From Pseudomonadota bacterium (GTDB taxonomy: Bacteria; Pseudomonadota; Gammaproteobacteria; Steroidobacterales; Steroidobacteraceae): a DNA stretch of 9,621 nucleotides. Where the stretch lies: assembly GCA_021805275.1 (NCBI GenBank), contig JAJZFQ010000011.1, forward strand, positions 52,484-62,104, written 5' to 3'. Below are positions 1 to 8,348 of this stretch, piece after piece. Under the pieces are notes generated by a model, which saw only the letters and a list, made by a program, of their open reading frames with translations, did no database searches and had not been told where the DNA came from. The number at the start of each line of letters is the position of its first letter. Position 1 is the first letter of the stretch. The position numbers were made by a program, and so were the translations under genes.

Positions 1-636
1 GTTGCGCTGCGGCGGCATGTTGCGCTCGTGCTGCTGCCACCCCGGGCGACCCTCCGGGCGGTAATGGTAGTAGCGGTTCTGCAGGTTGCGCTGCTCCTGG
101 GCCCCAGGGTAGCGGGCGGGTGGATAGCGGCGCTGATACTGCGGCAGCGGTGCCCGCGGGGGGACGTCGCGGTGATTCCAACGATCCCATCCCGGACGGC
201 GGCGCTCCCAGCGCGGCCCCCAATGTTCACCCCAGCGCGGTGCCGCGTAGCGATTCCAGCCACGGAAGAACATCGGGGGACGTCGATAGAAGCGCACCGG
301 AACGCGCAGGATGAACACGGGGATCTCGTCGGGAGGAACCATGTACCAGGGTCCGTTGTACCAGGTGCTCGAATACCAGGCATTGTCTGCGAAAGTCCAA
401 TACATCCCATTGTAGAAGAACAGATTGGCATCCACGTCGGGCGCGTAATAGACCGGATAGCCCGGAATCGGGGCAAGCTGTGGGTAGGCGGGAATGTTGA
501 TTCCGATACGCACCCCCGGCAGCGCAACGCCGACACCAATGCTGACTTGCGCATTTGCGCTGAGGCTCACCGCCCAAAGCAAACAGAACGCGGCCGCTGC
601 TGCGCGCGCGGCCCGTCGAAGACGAATGTATGACAT
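1..636 (-). CDS. Exported Trp/Tyr/Pro/Arg-rich protein of unknown function (partial, C-terminus off the left edge)
   Basis: The minus-strand frame is open from ATG at 636 to the window edge, giving 212 codons with no stop. A typical Sec signal peptide is visible: MSYIRLRR, then an Ala/Leu-rich core, then SANA with likely cleavage before Gln30. The mature part starts with a Gly/Val segment (VSIGVGVALPGVRIGI), then a Tyr-rich stretch (PVYYAPDVDANLFFYNG), paired Trp/Tyr blocks (MYWTFADNAWY, STWYNGPWYMV), a segment like PVRFYRRPPMFFRGW, and a basic Pro/Arg/Trp tail (WGEHWGPRWERRRPGW). From memory this resembles a small secreted family common in Beta- and Gammaproteobacteria annotated as hypothetical; no function is established to my knowledge. 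The start is supported by GGGAGA five bases upstream. The product is probably periplasmic or cell-surface. The gene is monocistronic as far as can be seen, and the next gene upstream lies 249 bp away on the same strand. Confidence 0.85.
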   Translation of the reverse strand, partial: MSYIRLRRAARAAAAAFCLLWAVSLSANAQVSIGVGVALPGVRIGINIPAYPQLAPIPGYPVYYAPDVDANLFFYNGMYWTFADNAWYSSTWYNGPWYMVPPDEIPVFILRVPVRFYRRPPMFFRGWNRYAAPRWGEHWGPRWERRRPGWDRWNHRDVPPRAPLPQYQRRYPPARYPGAQEQRNLQNRYYHYRPEGRPGWQQHERNMPPQRN

Positions 637-884
637 GCCATTCTCCCAGTGTAACGGGATCGACTGGCTCCGCCCGGCTGCGGCGCAAGAAATCGCACGG
701 GGACGACGCGAAGCCTCACCCGAAGCAAACACAGTAGCATGATATCTAATGCCCTCGTCAGGACTCATCCGCGCATCTACCTATGCGGCGGCCGCAGGGT
801 AAATTGACGGCGCTACAACGACCTTCCAAGACAGTTTCCGCCTTCCTGTTCAAAGCCTTGGAAGCCGGCGGCGATGGGCGATAA
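637..884. other. Intergenic region between the exported protein and the aldo/keto reductase
   Basis: No coding potential is seen on either strand. This 248 bp must hold the promoter of the exported-protein gene and the 3' end of the reductase transcript. There is a locally AT-richer patch at about 737-755, but I could not pick a convincing -35/-10 pair. Near the reductase stop, an 8-bp inverted repeat (CTTCCAAG at 823-830, CTTGGAAG at 857-864) encloses a shorter ACAG/CTGT pair. It could fold in the reductase transcript but has no T-tract, so I do not call it a terminator. Confidence 0.5.
642..647 (-). promoter_or_regulatory. Ribosome binding site of the exported protein
   Basis: GGGAGA on the minus strand lies five bases before the ATG at 636. 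It selects this start over the ATG at 641, which is in another frame and overlaps the spacer. Confidence 0.6.
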
Positions 885-1727
885 TCACCCGATCATTCGC
901 AACTCTTCGGCATCGAGGACGACTGACGCGGCGGCGATGTTCTCCTCCAAATGCGTCAGGGAGGATGTACCGGGTATCGGCAGCACGACCGGCGCGCGCT
1001 GCAGCAGCCAGGCGAGCGCGGCTTGCGCCTCGGAGAGACCCCGCCGTTGCGCAATCCGCGCCAGCGCGCCCGCTCGGCCCGAGCTGAGCGGGGCCCAGGG
1101 CAGAAACGCAATGCTGCGCGCCGCGCAGTACGCGAGAACCGGCTCCGCATTCCGGTCTGCAACGTTGAAGCGGTTCTGCACCGATGCAATCGGCGTCAGC
1201 CGCTCGCAGCGCTGCAGCTCCTCAAGCGTCACGTTCGAGACGCCAATGTGCCGGATCTTGCCTTCCTCGCGCAGCCGCACGAGCTCGCCGATGGACTCCT
1301 CGATGGGCACGGCCGGATCGGGCGCGTGCAGTTGATACAGATCGATCCGCGCGAGCCTCAGGCGCTGCAGGCTCGCCTCGCAGGCCGCCCGCAGGTGCGC
1401 CGGGCGGCCGTCATGGTTCCACGCCCCGGGGGCAGGGCGCACCAACCCGCCCTTGGTGGCGATCACCAGGTCCGCCGGATAAGGATAGAGAGCCCGAGCC
1501 AGCAACCGCTCGCTGACCTCGGGCCCGTAGGCGTCGGCCGTGTCGATGAGATTCACACCTAGATGCACTGCGCGCCGTAGCAGCCGCACTGCGCCCGAGA
1601 CGTCTGGCGGCTCGCCCCAGACGCCTGATCCGGTGAGGCGCATGGCGCCGAATCCCAGGCGGTTGATGTTCATCTGTCCCCCGAGCATGAACTGTCCGGC
1701 GACAGCGGCAGTAATCGGTGAGTTCAT
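885..1727 (-). CDS. Aldo/keto reductase, YdbC/PdxI (pyridoxal reductase)-like
   Basis: A 280-residue NADPH-dependent aldo/keto reductase, a cytosolic TIM-barrel enzyme. The catalytic tetrad is complete: Asp62 and Tyr67 in DTADAYG, Lys92 in IATKGG and His134 in LYQLHAPDP. Cofactor-binding blocks follow: HIGVSNV, the VQNRFNVADR segment, and PIPGTSSLTHLEENIAA near the C-terminus, the nicotinamide-nucleotide phosphate-binding loop. The N-terminal NRLGFGAMRLTGSGVWG and the ALYPYPADLVIATK segment resemble E. coli YdbC (PdxI), which reduces pyridoxal to pyridoxine. The true substrate cannot be told from sequence and general carbonyl reduction is equally possible. The frame extends further upstream to 1811, but ATG 1727 is preferred because TGGAGGA sits five bases before it and the added residues are atypical. 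No partner gene is adjacent. Length is normal for the family and nothing is missing. Confidence 0.93.
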   Translation of the reverse strand: MNSPITAAVAGQFMLGGQMNINRLGFGAMRLTGSGVWGEPPDVSGAVRLLRRAVHLGVNLIDTADAYGPEVSERLLARALYPYPADLVIATKGGLVRPAPGAWNHDGRPAHLRAACEASLQRLRLARIDLYQLHAPDPAVPIEESIGELVRLREEGKIRHIGVSNVTLEELQRCERLTPIASVQNRFNVADRNAEPVLAYCAARSIAFLPWAPLSSGRAGALARIAQRRGLSEAQAALAWLLQRAPVVLPIPGTSSLTHLEENIAAASVVLDAEELRMIG

Positions 1728-1935
1728 GAGAATCCTCCAGGGGAGCAACAGCTGCGCGCACGCTTGCGGCAGCGACCAGTGGATTCCACGCGGCCGGCGC
1801 GGTGAGGTCAAGCCGCCGCAGCGGATCTGCGTAATCGAGCCCGGCGCACTGTCCGGCGATTCTCCCCAGGCGCAGCGTGATTCGAGTGAAATGGCAGAGC
1901 GGCGCCGAGCATAGTGCTCGCGAGCCTGATCGTGA
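1728..1935. other. Intergenic region with clustered short palindromes, between divergent reductase and ABC pseudogene
   Basis: No gene is supported here. The region should hold the reductase promoter (minus) and the remains of the ABC transporter promoter (plus). From 1907 onward there is a run of short inverted repeats: GAGCA-TAG-TGCTC, GCTCGCGAGC (1916-1925), GTGAC-C-GTCAC (1932-1942) and, just inside the pseudogene frame, CCTGCCGGCAGG (1953-1964). Such repeats can be operators, but some are expected by chance in GC-rich DNA. Confidence 0.45.
1733..1739 (-). promoter_or_regulatory. Ribosome binding site deciding the aldo/keto reductase start
   Basis: TGGAGGA on the minus strand lies five bases before ATG 1727. 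It is a near-perfect anti-16S match and argues against the longer reading from 1811. Confidence 0.8.
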
Positions 1936-2490
1936 CCGTCACAGAGACAAGTCCTGCCGGCAGGCCGGTCATCGGGCCGACACGCCGATTGGGCGTCCCT
2001 GAGCGTTCAGTCCGGCGAGAGCTTTAAGTTTTTCTTCCCGAGCGAAATCGGCAAGGGCATGGTGATCAAGATGCTGACCAGACCGCGGCCGCCGTCGTCC
2101 GGACCAGCACTCCTCGCCGGTTTCGATCTACGCTCTCAGGCCGCTCAGATCTGCCGTCGCATCGGCCATGGCCCGCAACTTCTGCCTGCGGACGGCGAGC
2201 TGACCGGCCATGAGAACCCGCGAGTCTCTGCGCGAGTGTACCTGGTACTGCGGGTCGAGCGCGAACGGCGCGTGGGCGAGGCGTTCGAGCTTATGGATCT
2301 CACCGACGTGCGCGACTCGCTGGTGCGCGAATATCTCGCCGCCGTGATCCGCCGCCGGGAAATCGCGCGGAGCACCCTGCACTCCCCCGCCGTGATCTTC
2401 CTCGATGAACCGGCCGAAGGCCTGGATCCGATCGCCCGGCACGCAATATAAGCTTACATTCGCGATCTGCGCCAACGCCTTGGCGCCGGC
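1936..2490 (+). pseudogene. Remnant of an ABC-2 exporter ATP-binding protein (DrrA/NodI type), inactivated and truncated
   Basis: Homology is recognisable from about 1984 (DWASLSVQSGE, matching the usual VDGVSLSVxxGE). The next stretch lines up residue for residue with a normal Walker A region (FGFLGPNGAGKSTTIKML) but reads FKFFFPSEIGKGMVIKML, so the P-loop is destroyed although the flanking IKML survives. Then come well-kept family blocks: SSGPALLAGFDL, QLLPADGELTGHEN and MDLTDVRDSLVREY. The signature motif expected as YSGGM reads YLAAV. Walker B (AVIFLDEP) and GLDP remain. A TAA at 2449-2451 replaces the Trp expected after ARHAI, and reading resumes in the same frame with AYIRDLRQRLGA before homology jumps to the permease. 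The H-loop and the rest of the ATPase are absent. No original start codon or ribosome binding site is evident; ATG 2059 is internal. An expressed 130-residue fragment is possible but could not bind ATP normally. Confidence 0.85.
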
Positions 2491-2491
2491 A

Positions 2492-2787
2492 TTGTTCTTG
2501 ACCGTCTCGCTGATCATCGCCTGCATCGTGCGAACCCGCGAGTGCTTCATGGGCATCGCCCGGTATTGACGATGCCGATATTCTTCTCCAGTAACGCCAG
2601 TTATCCCAGCGCGCTCTTGCCGGCGTGGCTGCAGATCCTGATGTGGATCAACCCGTTGACCTACGAGGTCGATGGACTGCGGGGCGTCCTGCTCACCCGA
2701 GGCCCCAGTGTCTACGGCCTCGCAGAGGGCCTCGCCGTGCTCGCGCTGAGCGGCACACGAATCGCTCCGCGGATGACGGCATGGTCG
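2492..2787 (+). pseudogene. Remnant of the ABC-2 exporter permease (DrrB type), C-terminal part only, frameshifted
   Basis: Directly after the ATPase remnant, the second frame reads LFLTVSLIIACIVRTRECFMGIAR (given here only as a description of the block at 2492-2563), typical of the membrane-plus-loop segment near the end of ABC-2 permeases. A single-base loss at about 2561-2563 moves the match back to the ATPase frame, where VLTMPIFFSSNASYP, ALLPAWLQILMWINPLTY and EVDGLRGVLLTRG follow; this is the conserved C-terminal part of the family. The end (LAVLALS then GTRIAPRM) looks shortened by a few residues relative to a usual last membrane helix. Without correction the second frame stops at 2567. 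The N-terminal half or more of the permease and the gene boundary are missing, so the transporter is dead. The remnant ends a few bases from the convergent stop of the amino-acid permease at 2793. Confidence 0.82.
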
Positions 2788-2792
2788 CGCAA

Positions 2793-4430
2793 TCAGGGCG
2801 CGATTTCGAGCCCTTCGTCGCGCTCGCGCGAATCGACCCCGCTCGAGCCCAGCGTCTTGACGAGCGCCGCACATCGCTGCGCGGCCTCTGAACTCTGTCC
2901 GGCCCGCAGGGCGAACCAGAGCATGACGAGACTGAACACAGCAATGATCCACATCCCGGTGAAGAAGCCGAGCGCTCCCGTTCCACCCATCGCCCCTTTT
3001 GGACCCAGGTAGCTGACCAGCCACATGCCACCGAGATACGGCACCGTCCACCACGCCTGCTGCCAGCCGAGCTCGTGCACCGATCCTCGGCGGACCAGGA
3101 AGTACCACAGCAGGTAGACGATGATGTACGCGAAAACGGCGCTGAACATCCATTGGGCCACCGCGTATCCCGTCCAGTAGATGATCCAGTTGGAGGCGAT
3201 GAAGGCAACGGGCGCAAGAATACCGGCGGCACGCATGCGGAACGGACGCGGCGTGTCGGGCAGCGCGGTACGCAGCCGCAGCAGGATCACCGGACCGATG
3301 CTGTAGGACAGCACGGTGATCAGCGAAACGGCGGAGACGAGTTTCTGCCAGGACGGGAACGGAAAGAAGAACACAACGCCCACGAAGTAGGTCACGACTA
3401 GGCCGACCCAGGGCACGCCCTGGCGGCTCAGGCGCGTCACATGCGCAGGCGCATTGCCCATCTCTCCGGCCGCCATGATGATGCGCGGACTCGCGGTGAT
3501 ATAGATGAATGCCGTGCCGAGCGGGGAGATGAACGCATCGGCGTACAGCAGCACCGCCCACCAGATTGCGCCAACCGCCACGGAAATCGCCGCGAGCGGT
3601 CCGAACATGCCCGTGAAGTGCAGGTGGTTCCAGCCGCCCGCGATGTCCGCAGGGCTGAGCGCAGTAATGAACGAGATCTGCAGACCGACGTAGATCAGCA
3701 TGCCGATGAGGACCGAGCTGATCAATGCGATGGGCACGTAGCGGTTGGGATTGCGCGTCTCACCTGCCAGTGCGATAGCCTGCTGAAAGCCGAGGAAGCT
3801 GAAAACGATGCCGGAAGTCGCCACCGCGGTGAAGATGCCGCTCACCGGCGTACTGCTGACGAGGGTCGTCATGTTCTGGGGATGGAACGAGTACGCCATG
3901 AGAATGGCGATGGTCGCGATCGGAATGACCAGCTTCCACCAGGTCGCCACGCTGTTGATGGCAATAACCCAGCGGACGGCCAGGAAATTCAACGCCACCA
4001 CCGCTGCGAGCAGCACCGCGGCAAGCACCATGCCGAGGTCGGTCATCAGGCCGGTGCCCGCGTGAATGAGCCCCGGCACGTAGTTGCTGGTGTAGGTCAG
4101 TACGGCAGTCACCTCCACCGGCGGCACCGATACGAACGCGAGAAACAAAATCCAGCTCCAGATCTTCCCGACCAGATCGCCGTGGCTCACATGGGTCATG
4201 TGCACCATGGCTCCGGAATTCGGAAACATCGTCGAGAGTTCGGCGAAGACGAACGCAAGAAAGAGGATGGCCACCGCGCCGATGATCCACGACAGGACGC
4301 TGCGCGGTCCGGCCTCCACGGCAGCGTGCAGCGCCCCGAACAGCCAGCCCGATCCGATGATGCTGCCAAGGCTGGCGTAGAGAAGGCCGATGACGCCCGC
4401 ATCGCGCCTGAGCTTCGCTGGACCCGCCAT
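2793..4430 (-). CDS. APC-superfamily amino-acid permease
   Basis: A 545-residue inner-membrane transporter that by family imports or exchanges amino acids or related amines; the substrate is not determinable here. The N-terminus carries the APC helix-1 signature GSIIGSGWLF (about residues 22-31), the unwound substrate-binding segment. Helix 6 has FSFLGFQQAIALAGE (210-224), the second binding segment, followed by ETRNPNRYVPIAL. I count about 12-14 hydrophobic helices, including one with FFFPFPSW, and a hydrophilic C-terminal tail of about 35 residues. It resembles a roughly 540-residue subgroup common in Proteobacteria rather than the shorter 450-residue AnsP/LysP type. The start at ATG 4430 is supported by GAGGTG five bases upstream. 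No enzyme of amino-acid metabolism is adjacent. The gene is complete and convergent with the ABC pseudogene. Confidence 0.92.
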   Translation of the reverse strand: MAGPAKLRRDAGVIGLLYASLGSIIGSGWLFGALHAAVEAGPRSVLSWIIGAVAILFLAFVFAELSTMFPNSGAMVHMTHVSHGDLVGKIWSWILFLAFVSVPPVEVTAVLTYTSNYVPGLIHAGTGLMTDLGMVLAAVLLAAVVALNFLAVRWVIAINSVATWWKLVIPIATIAILMAYSFHPQNMTTLVSSTPVSGIFTAVATSGIVFSFLGFQQAIALAGETRNPNRYVPIALISSVLIGMLIYVGLQISFITALSPADIAGGWNHLHFTGMFGPLAAISVAVGAIWWAVLLYADAFISPLGTAFIYITASPRIIMAAGEMGNAPAHVTRLSRQGVPWVGLVVTYFVGVVFFFPFPSWQKLVSAVSLITVLSYSIGPVILLRLRTALPDTPRPFRMRAAGILAPVAFIASNWIIYWTGYAVAQWMFSAVFAYIIVYLLWYFLVRRGSVHELGWQQAWWTVPYLGGMWLVSYLGPKGAMGGTGALGFFTGMWIIAVFSLVMLWFALRAGQSSEAAQRCAALVKTLGSSGVDSRERDEGLEIAP

Positions 4431-4885
4431 GTGGACACCTCACATTGGTCAGCTGAACCGGGTGATACCGGATGCGGCAGCGTAAAAGACGCTGACGCAA
4501 TTGTCCAAATTCTCCCCGCGCGCCCCCGCGCAGAGCGTCGCTCCGCTCCACCGCCGGCCGACCCAGCCCCGGATCGGGATTTTCGCCAGATACGGGCTGG
4601 CCAGCCGACTCGCCGCGCTCACTCCCCGGTGCAGTGCCGGACTCTTCATCTTCCCCATCCACCGGCAGGGTGCCGGGACATGAGTGCCGAAATACCCTTG
4701 TACGGCTTTATCGCGACGGGCCGGGCGATAGTGCAGGCTGTCTGCTGCGCGGAATGCGATCCGGAGCAGGCGCAGAGCAGCAGCGCGCGGATGTGACGGG
4801 AAGGATGCCCCTGATGGATGAATGACCCCCGGCGCGAAACAAGAGCCGGATGGTAGCACAGGCGTTCGACTCGGCCCGGGTGCGC
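4431..4885. other. Intergenic region of 455 bp between rhtA-like gene and APC permease
   Basis: No frame here looks coding: the open frames (for example minus 4449-4859) lack family resemblance, a ribosome binding site and a plausible composition. The region should contain the end of the rhtA-like transcript and the permease promoter. A compact hairpin, CCGGCA-GGG-TGCCGG, sits at 4662-4676 without a T-tract. The most AT-rich patch, 4484-4518, is 50-90 bp upstream of the permease start and is the likeliest promoter area, but no clear -35/-10 pair can be named. Confidence 0.5.
4436..4441 (-). promoter_or_regulatory. Ribosome binding site of the APC permease
   Basis: GAGGTG on the minus strand lies five bases before ATG 4430 and fixes this start over the out-of-frame ATG at 4438. 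Confidence 0.65.
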
Positions 4886-5773
4886 TCAGTCCGGGACAGG
4901 CGCCGGCACGCTTCGATGCGCAGTGATCGTGGCACCGGCCGATGCAGCCATCACCAGCAGGATCGCAGCGGACTGCGCGCGCGTCAGTCTTTCACCGAGG
5001 AGCAGCAGGCCGGACAGCGCGCCTACGGCCGGCTCGAGGCTCATCAGAACCCCAAAGGTGCGCGTGGGCATGCGCGTCAGGGCGAACATCTCGAGCGTGT
5101 AGGGCAGCGCGGTGGATAGCACCGCAACGGCCAGACCCGGCAGCAGAACCTGCCGTGAGAACACGATCGGACCGGCGTGCAGCAGGCCGAACGGGACGAC
5201 GAGCACTGCGGAGATGATGCTGCCGAGCGCGACGGTCTGCGTGCCCAGATGCCCGCCGGCTCGCTGACCGAACACGATGTAGAGCGCCCAGCAGGCACCC
5301 GCGCCCAGGGCGAATAGCACCCCCGTGAGGCTGACGTGGCGCGCCTGCGGCAGCACCGGCAGGAGCAGCACCAGTCCGACGGCCGCGAGCGCAATCCATA
5401 CAAAATCCGTTCTGCGGCGCGAGGTAAGCACTGCCACCGCGAGCGGACCGATGAACTCAACGGCGACGGCAAGTCCGACGGGCAGCCGGTCAAGCGCCTG
5501 GTAGTACAGGACATTCATGGTGCCGAGCGACAGCCCGTAGACGGCCAGCGGCAACCACGCCTCGCGCGGGACGCGCGCGCGCCAGGGGCGCAGGGCGAGA
5601 CTCAGAATCATCGTGCCGAAGCCGATTCGCACGGTCACGACGCCGATCGGACCGGCGAGCGCGAACAGTGTCTTGGCGATCGACGCCCCGATCTGCACGG
5701 ACATCATCGCCATCAGCAGCACGCCGACCGGCAGAACGGCGCGCAGTTGCGGCCTGGAGGAACGCATCGACAC
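4886..5773 (-). CDS. rhtA: RhtA-like amino-acid exporter (EamA / drug-metabolite transporter family)
   Basis: A 295-residue inner-membrane protein with two tandem EamA repeats (about residues 14-140 and 150-283) and roughly ten membrane helices. It follows E. coli RhtA closely along its length: MSVQIGASIAKTLFALAGPIG near the start, VEFIGPLAVAVLTSRR (105-120), DFVWIALAAVGLVLLLP, LTGVLFALGAGACWALYI, then AVLSTALPYTLEMFALTRMP (217-236) and RTFGVLMSLEPAVGALSG (238-255). RhtA exports threonine and homoserine by proton exchange; the substrate range here is inferred. The start is uncertain between GTG 5773, six bases after a GGA, and ATG 5767. The two differ by two residues. The gene is divergent from katG across 301 bp and does not overlap a neighbour. 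Confidence 0.92.
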   Translation of the reverse strand: MSMRSSRPQLRAVLPVGVLLMAMMSVQIGASIAKTLFALAGPIGVVTVRIGFGTMILSLALRPWRARVPREAWLPLAVYGLSLGTMNVLYYQALDRLPVGLAVAVEFIGPLAVAVLTSRRRTDFVWIALAAVGLVLLLPVLPQARHVSLTGVLFALGAGACWALYIVFGQRAGGHLGTQTVALGSIISAVLVVPFGLLHAGPIVFSRQVLLPGLAVAVLSTALPYTLEMFALTRMPTRTFGVLMSLEPAVGALSGLLLLGERLTRAQSAAILLVMAASAGATITAHRSVPAPVPD

Positions 5774-5935
5774 ATTCTATCCAGGCGATCACCGGTTGGG
5801 TCACCTTCAGCGCCCGTGGCAGGTGCGCTCGGTGAGAAGCGGTTGCAGCGGACGCGCCGAGCGTGTCGAGGGGCTTGCCTCGGCACCCCGGGTCGAGTGT
5901 GTCCGATCGTCCCGATCGATCGACGGCGCGGCGCG

Positions 5936-8261
<2,326 letters not shown>

Positions 8262-8348
8262 AAACCGCGCCCGCCGCGGGGTGAGCGCGTCATCCGGAAC
8301 GGCTGGTTCTTCAACCGGCCGTTCCCGCTTGCGCGCTCCGGCTCACCC
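8262..8348. other. Convergent spacer between katG and the patatin lipoprotein gene
   Basis: An 87-bp non-coding gap between two converging stop codons. It contains a small GC hairpin (CCGCG-CCCGC-CGCGG, near 8266-8280) and the long hairpin annotated separately. No gene fits. Confidence 0.5.
8296..8325. terminator. Hairpin, possible bidirectional terminator
   Basis: A 13-bp stem (GGAACGGCTGGTT at 8296-8308 against AACCGGCCGTTCC at 8313-8325, with one G-U pair in the katG orientation) closes a CTTC loop. It lies 35 bp after the katG stop and 24 bp beyond the stop of the opposing gene. Neither side is followed by a T-tract, so termination efficiency is doubtful; it may instead protect 3' ends. 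Confidence 0.5.

Noticed and set aside
227..688. A 153-codon minus-strand frame overlapping the exported protein
   Set aside because: The overlapping frame with a signal peptide and aromatic repeats is far more protein-like and has a good ribosome binding site; this one is a shadow.
747..772. CTGACGAG on the minus strand as a hammerhead ribozyme core
   Set aside because: The core needs CUGAUGA with a nearby GAAA and three stems; here the core has a C substitution and no GAAA or helices fit.
2059..2451. An intact small ABC ATPase gene starting at ATG 2059
   Set aside because: The ATG lies inside the ruined Walker A region, homology continues upstream in frame to about 1984, and the signature motif is lost, so this is a fragment of a pseudogene.
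2128..3561. A 477-codon minus-strand frame spanning the pseudogene and the permease
   Set aside because: It crosses the permease stop in a different frame and has no coherent domain.
885..4430. An operon of reductase, permease and exporter, all on the minus strand
   Set aside because: The genes are separated by large gaps and a plus-strand pseudogene, and each has its own ribosome binding site, so co-transcription is unlikely.
3441..4796. A 451-codon plus-strand open frame over the APC permease
   Set aside because: Its product is rich in Arg, Asp, His and Glu with no recognisable domain, and it is antisense to a clear membrane transporter. It is a composition shadow.
4449..4859. A 136-codon minus-strand frame upstream of the APC permease
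   Set aside because: No ribosome binding site, no domain and no coherent composition.
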